Assembly: GCA_964019695.1 (NCBI GenBank) | Contig: OZ026515.1 | Span: 72,117,644-72,181,643 of the forward strand | Reading direction: 5' to 3' | From: Loripinus fragilis | Taxonomy: Eukaryota; Mollusca; Bivalvia; Lucinida; Lucinidae | DNA: 64,000 nt | Notes under the pieces: generated by a model | What the model was told of the DNA's origin: nothing | Database searches by the model: none | Seen by the model: only the letters and a program-made list of their open reading frames with translations | Shown here: positions 1-11,360 of the stretch, in pieces | Position numbering within the stretch: the stretch's first letter is position 1 | Layout of the letters: each line of letters starts with the position of its first letter | Translations under genes and position numbers: made by a program

Positions 1-38
1 GTATTATTGTTAATATTCTCTTACCCATCAGTTTTAAC

Positions 39-104
39 ATATGTTTTGGGTGCTCAAAAGAACCATCTCATTGAGATGGTTCTTTTGAGTACCCACAACA
101 TATG
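39..104. repeat. CATATGTTTTGGGTGCTCAAAAGAAC hairpin repeat
   Basis: CATATG-ended palindrome with centre CTCATTGAGATG. Member of a family also found at 3199-3264, 9029-9095, 17965-18034, 34949-35012, 52077-52144, 54602-54670 and 61855-61925. Confidence 0.8.
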
Positions 105-686
105 TTTTGGTTGAGAATTTTTTTGGTACACACTCTTATGTGAAGGCCTGCAGTGGTCTAGATAAAGATTTGGACCAATGGGTATTTCACCCCTATTTTT
201 TAATTTAATGAGTATTTTACTCCATATTTAAAATATCAAATTGCAGAAAATGCAAAGCCTTGTAACTAGACCCAATATTTGCTTAACATATTTTAAAGAA
301 AAGTTGCTTGTATCAAATACATGTCGAGTTTTTAGAAAAACTTCCAAAATTTATACAATTGGTGTATATTAATTAGTTTTTTCTTACTAAGAATAAAAGA
401 TTTCACCACATAAATTGAACATCAGCACTAAAACCTCAAACTGCAAAGGGTATTTTTACCCTTCAATTTAATTTTCAATGCTGAATTCCAAAAAATCAAT
501 GCTGAAATTTATCAGGAGCCCTGGGTCTGGTGCAAAGATAATATTGCATGTAATGGCAGACAATGTGCATGTGACATCAGCTTTATTAGAAGAAGAATCA
601 TTTTTTTTTATGACTCATTTTTTTCTAAATGTCATCTGTTGTAAGCCAAGGTGCATGTGATGCTTCAAGAATTAAACAGACTCATA

Positions 687-890
687 CAGTAAAACCTGTC
701 TTAAACGGCGACTCAAAAGAAGACCAAAAATTGTTTTTCAAGACCAATTAACGCTTAATGCAGGTCAAAAGTATTGCAGAATGCTCCAAGAGAGCATTCT
801 GCAATACTTTTGACCTTCATTAAGCTACCATTTGTCTTTAAGACCTTTGTTTTGCCTATTTTTAGTGGCCGCTTAAGACAGGTTTTACTG
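687..890. mobile_element. TA-flanked hairpin MITE (CAGTAAAACCTGT), copy 1
   Basis: Ends CAGTAAAACCTGTCTTAAAC and ...TTAAGACAGGTTTTACTG with TA outside. The core is a hairpin with TATTGCAGAATGCTC arms. Mariner-type target choice (inference). Confidence 0.85.
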
Positions 891-943
891 TATATACATG
901 TATATAACTTGATAAACTGTTACAAGTTATGAACATAGAGGAT

Positions 944-1215
944 CTTACATGAGTGCTCATGTTTTGTTGAATTTATTAAACATGTTGTGAAGCTTTGCCA
1001 AGCATTTTATCGCTTTTCTCAACAAGCTTAATAAATTCAATAATACATACATGACCATACCTCTTTAGCAGTATAATGACCAGCTTTTCTCATGTTTTGT
1101 AGAATTTATTAAACAAGTTGGAGAAAAGAGATAAAATATGAAGCTTTGCCAAGCATTTTATCTCTTTTTTGCAACAAGCTTAATAAATTCAATAATACAC
1201 GAGCACAGATGTAAG
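944..1215. repeat. Two tandem short inverted-repeat elements
   Basis: Two copies (about 944-1055 and 1089-1215) of CTCATGTTTTGT.GAATTTAT ... CAAGCTTAATAAATTCAATA with a GAAGCTTTGCCAAGCATTTT core. The 28-bp exon 10 fragment lies exactly between them. The ends (ATCTTACATGAGTGCTCATG) resemble the family at 5975 and 23670. Confidence 0.68.
1061..1088 (-). pseudogene. Copy of the 3' end of REEP exon 10 with its splice donor
   Basis: These bases read K-AGHYTAKE followed by GTATGG, against PGHYTAKE followed by GTATGT at the end of exon 10. The similarity stops abruptly where a short repeat (1089-1215) begins. This suggests a tandem exon duplicate whose upstream part was replaced or pushed away by a repeat insertion. 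No acceptor is left. Confidence 0.5.
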
Positions 1216-1509
1216 ATTCTATTTACCATATATGACACTAAACCTACTTAGAAATAGCATGAACATGCTAAGATTTTGCCATATATATGCAATGTTGTTT
1301 TGGCAGTCATTACACAACATTACTAACTATGTCATCCAATAGTGGTTTATCGATTTTAATACACAACGTCATATGATAAAAACAAATAATGACATACTAT
1401 AACTTGCTGAAAATTGTTGACTACTTTTAGGGTTAACCCTAGCATGAACATTTACAGATGGACGAACTGAGAGAAACTTGCATGCCTAAGTTGCTCAAGC
1501 TAAGAATTA

Positions 1510-1777
1510 CAGTTAAACTTGTGTAAAAGAGCCACTCAAAAATAGACAAAACAAAGATCTAATTGACAACTGGTAGCTTAATGAAGGTCGAAAGTATTGC
1601 AGAATGCTCCCCTTGGAGCATTCTGCAATACTTTTGACCTACATTAAGCAAAAATTGGTCTTGAAAACCAATTTTTGGTCTTTTTGAGAACACTTTTGAC
1701 CTACATTAAGCGATAATCGGTCTTAAAAAACAATTTGTGGTCTTTTTGAGAGTGGCCATTTCACACAGGTTTTAGTG
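1510..1777. mobile_element. TA-flanked hairpin MITE (CAGTAAAACCTGT), copy 2
   Basis: Same family as 687-890 with degenerate ends and a partial internal duplication (ACTTTTGACCTACATTAAGC twice). It ends 10 bp from the splice donor of REEP exon 10. Confidence 0.75.
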
Positions 1778-1786
1778 TATACATAC

Positions 1787-1929
1787 CTCTTTAGCAGTAT
1801 AATGCCCAGGTTTTCTTGGGTTATAATAAATAATCTCTTCCTCAACTGTCTCTGTGCCCTCCTCCCCGTCATCCAGTTTCTCTGTATTATACGACTGTTC
1901 ATGTTCTACCTCATCTAGCCGAGATAAAC
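1787..1929 (-). CDS. REEP: REEP exon 10: acidic tail exon
   Basis: Acceptor CTCCTATAG, 143 bp, donor GTATGTA, phase 1 to 0. The residues start LSRLDEVEHEQSYNTEKLDD, continue GEEGTETVEEE and end IIYYNPRKPGHYTAKE. A strongly acidic centre is followed by a short basic, tyrosine-containing end. No stop codon; the gene runs off the left edge. Partial DNA copies of this exon are at 8303-8350 (start of the exon) and 1061-1088 (end of the exon with its donor). A TA-flanked hairpin MITE ends 10 bp past the donor. Confidence 0.74.
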
Positions 1930-2237
1930 CTATAGGAGACACAACAACACATACGTAACATACCATAAACAACCTGCTGTCCTGCCAGCCAAGAGAGACA
2001 GTGACTTCATGTTTTGTTTACAAAGTTATCAGGGACTAATAATCGAAAGATCACTTGTGTATTAATCCTATCCTCAGAATAGGATTAAGACACATGTGAT
2101 CTGTCGATTCGCGTTAGCTCAAGTGAAATGTACAAGTTAGTGTATTACTTAGCAATTGTAAACAAAGTATTATGTCACTGCCACTCTTGGTTGGCATAAC
2201 AGTAGTAAGTGCACATGTCCATATAAGTGCACAATAA

Positions 2238-2465
2238 GTTCTTAACCCATATTTTAAAAGCACCACTTAGAATTTGCAGCAGACGACAATTTCAAATTTT
2301 GCTGCTTTTTCAAAAATAACTAATAAGGCACGATATTTCATGAAAATCATCTGCTGGCAGATGATTCATATGAAATATCATAACTTATTTTTTTTCGAAA
2401 ATTAGGAAAGATGTCTCAAAATTTGCCCTCTGCTGCAGTCGTGATTGGCGCTTTAAGCGTTAATG
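2238..2465. mobile_element. Decayed TTAA-flanked MITE
   Basis: TTAACCCATATTTTAAAAGC at the left and GGCGCTTTAAGCGTTAA at the right; interior with GAAATATCAT arms around CTGCTGGCAGATG, shared with 22255-22467. Confidence 0.55.
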
Positions 2466-2559
2466 GAATTTCTGCACTGTATAAATTTCTGATTTCCAGA
2501 CAATCCATTGGTGCTTCTTCATTTTTAATATGGTATCATTGTTAACATAAAGAACAATG

Positions 2560-2607
2560 TTGATCCTGATCAGCTGGCTACATCAGGAGCCAGCTGATCT
2601 GGATCAA
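2560..2607. repeat. GATCCTGATCAGCTGGCT hairpin repeat
   Basis: TTGATCCTGATCAGCTGGCT, loop, then AGCCAGCTGATCTGGATCAA. Member of a large family with constant outer words (CAAACAGTGTAGAYCC) and variable inner stems. Confidence 0.72.
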
Positions 2608-3689
2608 AATGCTTACAAAAGAGGGTAAAGAATTATGAAAAAAAAAAAGTTTGTTCAGATAAGGTTGGATACAGCATATCTATTAAAGTATAAAATATCT
2701 ATACCTGTTCTTGCCAATTTGATCCACCATCGCTGAATTGAAAACAGCATGGATCCTGATCAGCTGGCTCCCACAGATAATAAATCAGATCAGATAATAA
2801 ATTGTTTTTTTAAAAAAAAATATATATCTGAGTTTAAAATGGATATGGATAAACAAACTGCCTTAATGAGGCTTTTTTTCTATTTTTCTGGTGCATGCTT
2901 AACTCTTATCCCGCCAATATTTTATTTCCTGAAAAATCAAAGTTTGAATTATCGAGGTATATTAGTAACCCAAGAGATGGAAATTTTTATTTTTCCTGAC
3001 AATTATGATATATATGGTTTCTTGAACACCTTTTCCCGATATGAGTATTTGCTTAGTCAGATCATGTAGCCTGATTAAAACCTCGAAAATTCAAACTTCG
3101 ATTTTTCGAAATACTCACTTCTAAATTAATTTTGGGACACACTGAATTCAGAGAATAGGACCTATTAATGATCTATTTTAATAAATGCCTATAATAACAT
3201 ATGTTTTGGGTGCATAAAAGAACATCTCCTTGAGACGTTTCTTTTATATGCCCCAAACTTATGCTTGATAGAAAACAAACCTGATAATTATTTTTGCGGG
3301 TTATATATTTGTTTGTCTACCTCCCTATAATTCAAACTACTGATAATTCGAAATAAAACCTCTAATCCTGAGGACTATGAATTTACGAGATTTGACTGTA
3401 TATAGTATTATACTTATCTAGTTATAAAACATGAGACTTTTGGTACTTTTTCACAACAGCGAGCAGTGAGAGCTCAGAGAGCCTGTACATGCAGAGCCTT
3501 CCCTGCTTGTATCTACAAAGACTAAAAATTAGGTCTCAAGTCTCTTGAGGTAGGTATGCATGCATGTTTATAGAGTGACTTTACGCATATGTGATAAGAT
3601 ACCAAAATCTCTTTAGCAGGCCAAAATACTCTTCTCTGTCCAGTAAAGCAGAACTAGATGTTGTCACTTGTTGCGAAAACAATCTGTTA

Positions 3690-3896
3690 CAGTAAAACCT
3701 GTGTAAAACGGCCACTCTCGAAAAGACCGAAAATTGGTTTTCAATACCAATTATCGCTTAATGCAGGTCTAAAGTATTGCAGAATGCTCTGACAGGAGCA
3801 TTCTGCAATTCTTTCGACCTTCATTAAGCTACCATTTGTCATCAAGATCTTTGTTTTGTCTATTTTTGTGTGGCTGTTTTTACACAGGTTTTACTG
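3690..3896. mobile_element. TA-flanked hairpin MITE (CAGTAAAACCTGT), copy 3
   Basis: Full-length copy, ends CAGTAAAACCTGTGTAAAAC and ...TACACAGGTTTTACTG, TA on both sides. Confidence 0.85.
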
Positions 3897-4452
3897 TATA
3901 GTATTATATATTATGGTTAAAATCAGGCCTTTGATAAAAATGTGTATAAATGAAAAATTTCTCAACCGAAACATATGTTGTACAGGCCTCGAATATCTTA
4001 AGATAAGTACTTGCCCTGCATCACAAAAAGTATTGGCATATATGAGAAAAAATTAATTTTCACTAGAAATATCAAAATTTTCACTTGCCCTGCAGCCTGA
4101 GGCAATTGTAAATATGAGCGGACGAGTGCAATTTTCAAGCCCTGGTTGTAGGTACTCAAAAGAACTGTCTCATTTGGACCTATGTAAAATGTTTAAAACC
4201 ATTCAATAATAGCTGATTGACTTTAGAATCTATCTTTCACAATGGTATTTTCCTGATTAGTTAATGTTATTATTACAAGCTCTGGCAGTCAAACAACCAT
4301 GCAGAAATATGTCTGTGCAAGTATTTTTTAACAATGCCCATGCCAGTGTTAATATTCTGGCGGTGTTACAGAATGCTTATACAAGCATGTAACTGCAAAC
4401 TTCCCAGCCATGACTGCAGCAGACTACTGTAGTGTGATATCTTTGATGATTT

Positions 4453-4477
4453 GGGGGGGGGGGGGGGGGGGGGGGGG
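4453..4477. repeat. Poly-G run of 25
   Basis: An unbroken G run in REEP intron 9; length may be unreliable in the assembly. Confidence 0.9.
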
Positions 4478-5453
4478 CGGAAATAAGGCATGATATTTCA
4501 TACAGCAGATGATTCACATGAAATTTTAAGTCATACTTGATTTCTCAAAGAAGCAGCAAAAAATGAAAAAGTCATCTATTGCATAATTAAGTGGCACCCT
4601 TTAATGTGTCTTCTACCTCATATCATAATAATATATTATAAAAGGCTATATCACATATTGGAAATTACTGTAAGCCATATCACAAAGCAAAAACTGTCTC
4701 CTGGGTTTGTAACCAGGAGAGATTCAAACCAGCCTGCTCAGCTACAGAAACTAGCTGGAATCTTGAAATAACATAAGTAGCAAGTATAGCTGTAATAAGA
4801 ATAAAAGTGTGAAGATTATCCGCACAATCTGATCTGTCCTTGCTTGTGGCTGTTGTAGCTCAATTTATTTCTGTCCTTAAAAACTACCCAACAGTGAACT
4901 ACCTGAATAACTACCATGTTATCAGAGTGCACACCTTATGTATTGAGTCAATATTTGTTGGGATACTGGGTTTAATTGGTTAATGACCAGCATTATGTAT
5001 TAATTTGATGTTAAGTTAGATATGATGATAAATTGCTCTGTGGAACCAAATAATGTAAAGACCAAGATTTCAGCATTGACATACATGATATGAATACCAA
5101 AACAATACACCACAGACCTGGCATGCCCCTAAAAAATAGTTCTTCATAAAACAGTCACTTTATGACAGTACAGCTTGCTGCTTTTGCCTCCAAGTCTTGT
5201 ATGATAAAGCCTACCTCAACAAAAATAACAATGACATATCCAGATTCTACACTACACACTCTACGTAAGCCAACAAAGAACAACACAAACACACAAGCAC
5301 AAACAGAGGTCAGAATAACTCAATCAAGCCAGAACTGACATATAACCAGAAATCTACCCATTCAAAACGTCAGAATATCTCCGATTTGATACAATAAAAC
5401 TGATCCAACCAATAATTTTCAGCAGACCACATTTTTAAATTTTGACTGCTTAC

Positions 5454-5552
5454 CTGTATTGAAAATAACTAAACTAGACTTGACATTCCATCCAGGTTTG
5501 GTTACCTCAAACACAGGTATTTCTTTATTTGGCCTAACAATCCCAAAACTAT
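5454..5552 (-). CDS. REEP: REEP exon 9: tail exon
   Basis: Acceptor GAATCTAG, 99 bp, donor GTAAGC, phase 1 to 1. Residues: SFGIVRPNKEIPVFEVTKPG, then WNVKSSLVIFNT. No stop in the used frame and a consensus donor. There is no similarity I recognise. The phase matches both the exon at 14012 (which ends in phase 1) and the exon at 1929 (which begins in phase 1), giving Asp and Gly at the joins. An alternative donor GTAACC lies inside the exon after PVFE but would change phase. Confidence 0.66.
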
Positions 5553-5974
5553 CTAGATTCACAATAGAAGCCAGATCTAGATCTTATCATGAATAATTAT
5601 GATTAACCCTTTTTCCACCAGTCATGACTTTTGTCGTCTATTTTCTCATCTGCTAATGTTCTTAGGTAGTCTATATTGCAAACAATATGGACCCATATCA
5701 GACTGATCGAGGGTTCGTAGTGTTTGCTTCCATGATAAAATTAAGTCTGAAGTGTATTGATTATGCAGCAGATGTAAAAAGCATACAACATTTTCAGGAC
5801 AAAAAATATTGGCGGGATAAGGGTTTAATAAAACTGATCATATGACGATACTGTTATTCAGTGGATAACGTCATGTCATAAATAATATTATGACCACACA
5901 TTACATAACACTTTCAGTGGGAACAAGTAACATCATGACGACGTCCGTTACAACAATTCAACAATATTTTGGAA

Positions 5975-6120
5975 ATAAACAAACTTTGAAGGCAATAAAA
6001 TTGTATTCAAAAGGTCATATGAGAAACAGAATCTTACACTCGTGATCATTTCATTTTAAATTTATTAAACTCACCAAAGGATTGTTTAATAAAATTCATA
6101 TGAAGTGATCACTCGTGTAA
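5975..6120. repeat. Inverted-repeat block (GATCTTACACGAGTGATCA), copy 1
   Basis: Fold-back with ATCTTACACTCGTGATCATT and the inverse ATGATCACTCGTGTAAGATC-type arm around AATTTATTAAAC; flanked on the left by AAACTTTGAAGGCAATAAAA. The same block is inverted at 23670-23830. Confidence 0.7.
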
Positions 6121-6403
6121 GATCCTCTATAATAAACTATCTATGAAATGCAACGAACTCATTTAAATAATCAAACAGACAATGACAGGACACACACAAG
6201 TGGCATCAGTCTAAGCCCAGGCCCGGCTATACACTTTTGTCTCTTCCAGAAGTAGACATATGTCAGTTACTGACAGATATATTGTAAACACTACAAACCA
6301 TTTATGACTGACCATCAATGACTGTAAGCATTGAAAGTAATGTTTAACACAAAAACAAAACAAGACACACACAGGAAAGACAGTGTACATGAAATAATAT
6401 ATA

Positions 6404-6617
6404 CGGTAAAAGTTCTAAAATTTTGAACATTAGTTGCCTGCCAAACATGCCTAGACAAACAGTGCAGACCCAGATCAGACTGCTTCTGAAGAAGCAGTCT
6501 GATCAGGGTCTTCCCTGTTTGCCATTCTGACAAGCATTTTGAATATTCTGGCCGTGATAGGCAATTTTATTTGAGAACAGAAAGAAAAAAGTTTTTGAAA
6601 TTTTAGGACATTTACCG
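6404..6617. mobile_element. Short relative of the CGGTAAATGTTCTAAAA element
   Basis: Left TA then CGGTAAAAGTTCTAAAATTT; right end ...AAATTTTAGGACATTTACCG. About 214 bp with a nested hairpin repeat at 6457-6520. Confidence 0.7.
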
Positions 6618-8072
6618 CATCAGGTATGTAAGAGAAGCCTACGAGGGATGATCCAAAAGTTCTAATCGTTGACTTGTAGCTTTGTCCAGAGACATTTTTG
6701 AGAGGCATACTATGCATCATTCAAACGATCAAGTTTTTATCTTTATAATGATGCTAATATTTTATCGCTGTACTGTTTCTATTAATGATTACAGCACAAT
6801 ATATATGGTCCACTCCATACCACTGGCCTTTTTTCATATTATAGAATAATGATAATATTTGATTTTGAATCTTTCAAGCCCCGCATCTTTAAAACTACAA
6901 AGTAAAATTGCATTGTCTTTTTACTTTTTGTTACTTGTAATGTCCATTCAAATGTAAGAATGGTGACAGGTTATGTCGATTCAATATTTAAAGCTCAATG
7001 CGGAATTCTTTTGACGTCATTGAAATTGATAACTACGCCATTTTTAATACATTGCAAAATTTTCATTTCCAAGAATATTCTATTTTTGTCTATCAATTTG
7101 GACTTGAAACATGCCGAACCAAATTTCGGCAAAATATTTAAGACCAATACTTTTTTTATTACAAAATATCTTAATCTCAAATGGAATACTGTAAGAAGTT
7201 ATACTTTTTACCGAAAAAATGACTGATTTTAAATAAGAATTTTCAAAATTGTTATTGGTTTCAGATAGATGCTTTGTGCTCAATTTAATCCCATATTGCA
7301 TCATTTTACGATATAGTGCACCTTTGGACAATTAATTGGGTTTTATTTTTAGATATACACATACAAATTTGTGTACCTCCGAATATCGACCTAATTTGTG
7401 GACTCGTTTTAATTTTCTTTTGTGGGTTACTATCAGTCTCCGACGATACCGATAATTCATAATGGCTTCAGACAAAAGTCAGTTCATCTTCTTTATCTAA
7501 AACAATTTTTACCTTTAATACAGCTGTTGTTACGGCAGTAAGGGCCGGTCAAAACTTCAAGTGGTCCAAAATTTGATTATAGCTGACAGTTGCATATCTA
7601 TACATTCAAGGGCCTAGAAAACCCAAATCTTATAGAAAGTTCGCCATATCTTCAGAACATATTGGCTTACGGGTGATTATTGAGCAGCCATAAAAACGAT
7701 ATGTTGAGACTGCACTTGTCAAAATTGTGACGTCTCTAACATGCACAGTCTGCTTGATAGGTCAGTGCATTGAGGGCATGACTGTTTTTGGATAGATTTC
7801 CGGCCGCGCCTTCAAGTAACATCAAACACGTCAGAGCAGTGTATAGACAAAGAATATATTATAATGTGGTATAATTTTCAGGCATGTTGCATAGCAGGTT
7901 ACAGAGATATCATGCCAGGATCAGAACTTTAAGATCATCCCTCGTATTCCAACAAATCAATTCAAATATTGCTTGTTCAATATAATTGCCTGGATAGGTA
8001 GGAAAAGTCATTTCAAAGCTTCAAGTTTAATTTCGTCTAAAATTTGTATACATGTTTTCGATTTTTGGTTAG

Positions 8073-8165
8073 GTTTGTGGTGTAACATCCCAGTCAACAG
8101 CTATGGTCATGTCGAGACAGTCAGTCAACCAAACCACACTTTTTGCAAACCCACTTTGGTTAAAA
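8073..8165 (-). mobile_element. 3' end of the same SINE family
   Basis: GTAACATCCCAGTCAACAGC then TATGGTCATG and GGTTTGCAAAAAGTGTGGTT (minus) correspond to the tail of 19240-19562. Confidence 0.5.
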
Positions 8166-8302
8166 GCAGCTAAGATTGTCATTGTAGGGTAAACTCACTT
8201 AAGTTAGGTGTTAAAACATTGACCATTTTTTTTTATTATTTACCTTATTGAAAATAAGCAAAACACATCAAACAACAGTGACAAAAACGCATCAACACTT
8301 AC

Positions 8303-8350
8303 AAATATTGCGTCGATTCCTGATATCCATCTTCATCAAGTCGGGATAAA
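8303..8350 (-). pseudogene. Partial copy of the start of REEP exon 10
   Basis: Forty-eight bases that begin like exon 10 (TTTATC.CG.CT.GATGA) and end at a GTAAGT donor. The base pattern at the exon start matches, but the acceptor AG of exon 10 (CTATAG) is replaced by ACCAAG, one base out of register. Read in the exon 10 frame it gives LSRLDEDGYQESTQY in phase 2-2, which does not fit the neighbouring phase 1 exons. In phase 1-1 it is also open but loses the similarity. I read it as a decayed exon duplicate; a functional small exon is possible. Confidence 0.4.
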
Positions 8351-9028
8351 CTTGGTTATATAACACATACACACATGAAAATAATGTTCTTTTTCTTGCT
8401 CAATGAAATAACACAAATCAAAGCTCTAAATAAGATGCCCTTTTTCACTATAAATTTAAAAAAAGTCGACACTTTTCAGAATTTTCTGCAAAAGCATTTG
8501 TTGGGGGCTCGCTCATAGGAAGCATCTCAGATGCCTTCAATGAGTTTCCCCAACATACAGGATTCATCTGAATGATCACACAAGAACTAGCAATGGCGTA
8601 GCGAGAACGCTGAAAAAGTTACGCACATCAAAGATAGACTACTGGAACAAGCATTGATTCTCATCAATTGCTTCCCTTTTCAAATTAAAGGAAAGAATTG
8701 GCTCCAAGTGGGAGCGAATTCTTTCCATTAAGAGCAGTTCCTTTTGGTATGGAAAATCACCCATACAACATTAGGTGACCTCCCTTGAGTGTTACTATTT
8801 TTATTATGCATATGCGTAACTGCGTAATGGGAGCTACGCCAATGAGTAGTCACAAACCCTTAGAATAGAAAAAAGTAGACTATATTAACATTCATAGTCT
8901 ATTTTTACAGACACATGCCTACTTTTTCTTTAAAAAAAGTTTGTGACAAGTTCCTGTGACTGTGCACAAAGCCAGGCCTTTAGTTGAGTGCGTAACAGAA
9001 AAATAACTTTCTTATTTCTCAACCAAAA

Positions 9029-9095
9029 CATATGTTGTGGTACTCAAAAAGAACCGTCTCGACGAGACAGTTCTTTTGAGCACCCAAAACATATG
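9029..9095. repeat. CATATG hairpin repeat
   Basis: ACATATGTTGTGGTACTCAA ... CACCCAAAACATATG with centre CGTCTCGACGAGACAG. The flanks TTCTTATTTCTCAACC and the AACAATTGTACTCTGAAAAT side recur with other copies, so the full unit is about 230 bp. Confidence 0.78.
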
Positions 9096-9208
9096 CTTAT
9101 AAATATGGGTCAGAAATTATTAACAATTGTACTCTGAAAATTTTTGTTTATCTAAAACTATGCATATAGCTTTTTTTATAAATTAGAGACAGCATAAATC
9201 CTGATTAA

Positions 9209-9441
9209 CCTTTGTATACTAGGGACTCTCTTAATGCATACTTTGGCAAACAAAGATGGAAAGACCCATAATGGGACATTTCATCAGGGTTTACACTGTT
9301 TTCTTAAACAACAGAAATTTTCAGAAAGAGAAATACAATTTCATTTGGAAATTATAACATGTTACCCCTCGATATGTACAGTGGACCATCCCAAGTTTAT
9401 TCTATTAAACCAGCAGGAAGAATCCATTAGTACATAAAGGG
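9209..9441. mobile_element. TTAA-flanked MITE (CCTTTGTATACT)
   Basis: TTAA then CCTTTGTATACTAGGGACTC at the left; ATCCATTAGTACATAAAGGG then TTAA at the right. Relatives at 18158-18616 and 29957-30199 share the GGGACAATCC.AGTTTATT region next to the right end. Confidence 0.68.
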
Positions 9442-9444
9442 TTA

Positions 9445-11350
9445 AAGGCGTATATGGGCTTATGGTAGGTTTCCTTGACAATTTATAGATTTATTCTCTT
9501 ATTCAGCGCTATGACATACACACATTTATAACAGCACAAACATGTAACAAATGTTAGTTGAACTTCTAACCTTACAAGACTAGAAAAACATATATATCTG
9601 ACTATTCCTTCCAAAACAATCCAAAAAATCTAGATCTATGCCTCCCTCTTATAAAAGAATATATATGGCTGTTGATGAAAACTACCTATGAGCAACAACA
9701 TTACTGACAATTTTTAAAAACAACCAAGAAGCTATTAGATGCACATCGGGAGTCTGGACCTTCTCAGCCACTCACCCTTACTTTTTTAACATTAACAATT
9801 AACATCGTAATTCAGAATCTAGACCTATTTCACCATAAGCTACACATAATAATATAAATGTCAATATCACATACAGAAAAAATCTTGTAATAATCAGGAG
9901 TAGAGGGTAAATGTGGCCCTGGATTGCCTGCCTTAGAATTCAACAATCTCATGGCTTAACTTTTGATGTAGTCCAAAAATTATTCTAATAATCTAATCAA
10001 CTTCATTTTATTTTTTTTTGTACAAGGTCTCCTAATGACCACTTCTGCCAGTTTTGATTTTTTCAATTTTGACAATTGTTTTCAGCGAACTAAAACATTT
10101 AAAGAGGCTAAGTCTGCAACTATGAACATTTTTGAAAAAAAATCTTTTCTTTTTAAATCATTTGTATAAGAAGAATTAAGTTAAGTTTTCACACTAAATC
10201 TGTTCACTATAGCTGAAAACTGCATGGAAAAGTGAATTATCTTATAAAAACAGTTTTTTTTCTCTTGTTGGTAATTATTTGCGTCCCTCCAATAATTATA
10301 GACAGTCAACTTTAACATAAATGCTGTTGTTTTGATACTGATAATTTGTAAAGATTTACGAAATTGGTAAAATGTATACCTGAATTTTAGTTTTTTTACT
10401 GTGTTCTTGAAAAATAGAAACATTATTTCAAATTTTAAAAATTCAAAAGTTACAGACTATGCAGCTTTAAGGTTTCTGTATATAAGGTTAAAAAGCAGCT
10501 CTGTCTCTGGTTTCAGAGCAAATTTTCAAAGCTTTTCCTGGCAGCCATGTTCTTGATGGATCAAATTTGTTTTAGGTATTTTGTAGCGGGTTATCCTGGG
10601 AACATGCCTGTGAAATGTATTCAAAACTGGCCTAGGTACAATAGCTCACTATAAGCACTTCCTGCTCTGGTATTAAAGCTAACAACATAGAAACTCTTGT
10701 ACTTTTCACACCTATGATCTATCAACAGTATGTTTTATCTCAACACTGTAAAAAGAGATCTTTGGAATACATACTAGAATTCACAATATGATAAACCCCT
10801 GTACTTGACAAAAAAGCCTGGACACAATGCAGACCCAGATGTTTAAGGAGCAGTGTGATCAGGGGTTTCACTGTTTGAAAACATGAGAAGTAATTTGTGA
10901 ATTAGACTTTATAACCATTGAAAGCAGCAAAATAAATCTATTTAAACCTAAGAACATTTGTGGATCAAATTTAGCTAAGACAAAATGTGATATGCAAACA
11001 ATGCAAACACACAATGTGGCCTTTTATAATGAAATAATGGACACTTCCAAGGTTTCTGGTAAAAGAGTTAATTGAAGCTGTTATGGTATCTCAGAGTTCA
11101 AATATGACAAACCTGGCAATGATATGTGAGCTGTTGAAAGAGAAACACATCGAATTGATATCATTTGTGCATTAAACCTTTATAGTATATTATACCTAGC
11201 ATGAATTTCCTATTGTTTTGCAGTGAGATAGTTTTAGCATTTTGAGTAGTGAGATATTTTACAAGTGAGATATGATTTTTGCCAGAACTACTTTTTTGTA
11301 AGCAGTGACATATTTCACTAGTGATGATTTGATTTCTTGTCTGCCTGTGT
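9445..11350. other. REEP intron 8-9, AT-rich, no gene seen
   Basis: Only a decayed hairpin at 10825-10875 (GCAGACCCAGATG..AGTGTGATCAGGGG) was recognised. Confidence 0.5.
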
Positions 11351-11360
11351 ATAACTACGC

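Larger units (their letters stand above)
6125..8300. other. REEP intron 8-9, no gene seen
   Basis: Apart from the elements at 6404-6617 and 8073-8165, AT-rich sequence without coding frames that I can support. Confidence 0.5.

Noticed and set aside
2749..3069. Plus-strand 106-codon frame starting MDPDQLAP
   Set aside because: Begins in a GATCCTGATCAGCTGG hairpin repeat and continues in AT-rich intron; residues DPDQLA are typical of that repeat.
5150..5216. Minus-strand stretch after TTTTTGTTGAG that would read RLYHTRLGGKSSKLYCHK to a stop, a possible terminal REEP exon
   Set aside because: The acceptor is non-standard (GAG), it follows an exon with a good donor toward exon 10, and nothing else supports it.
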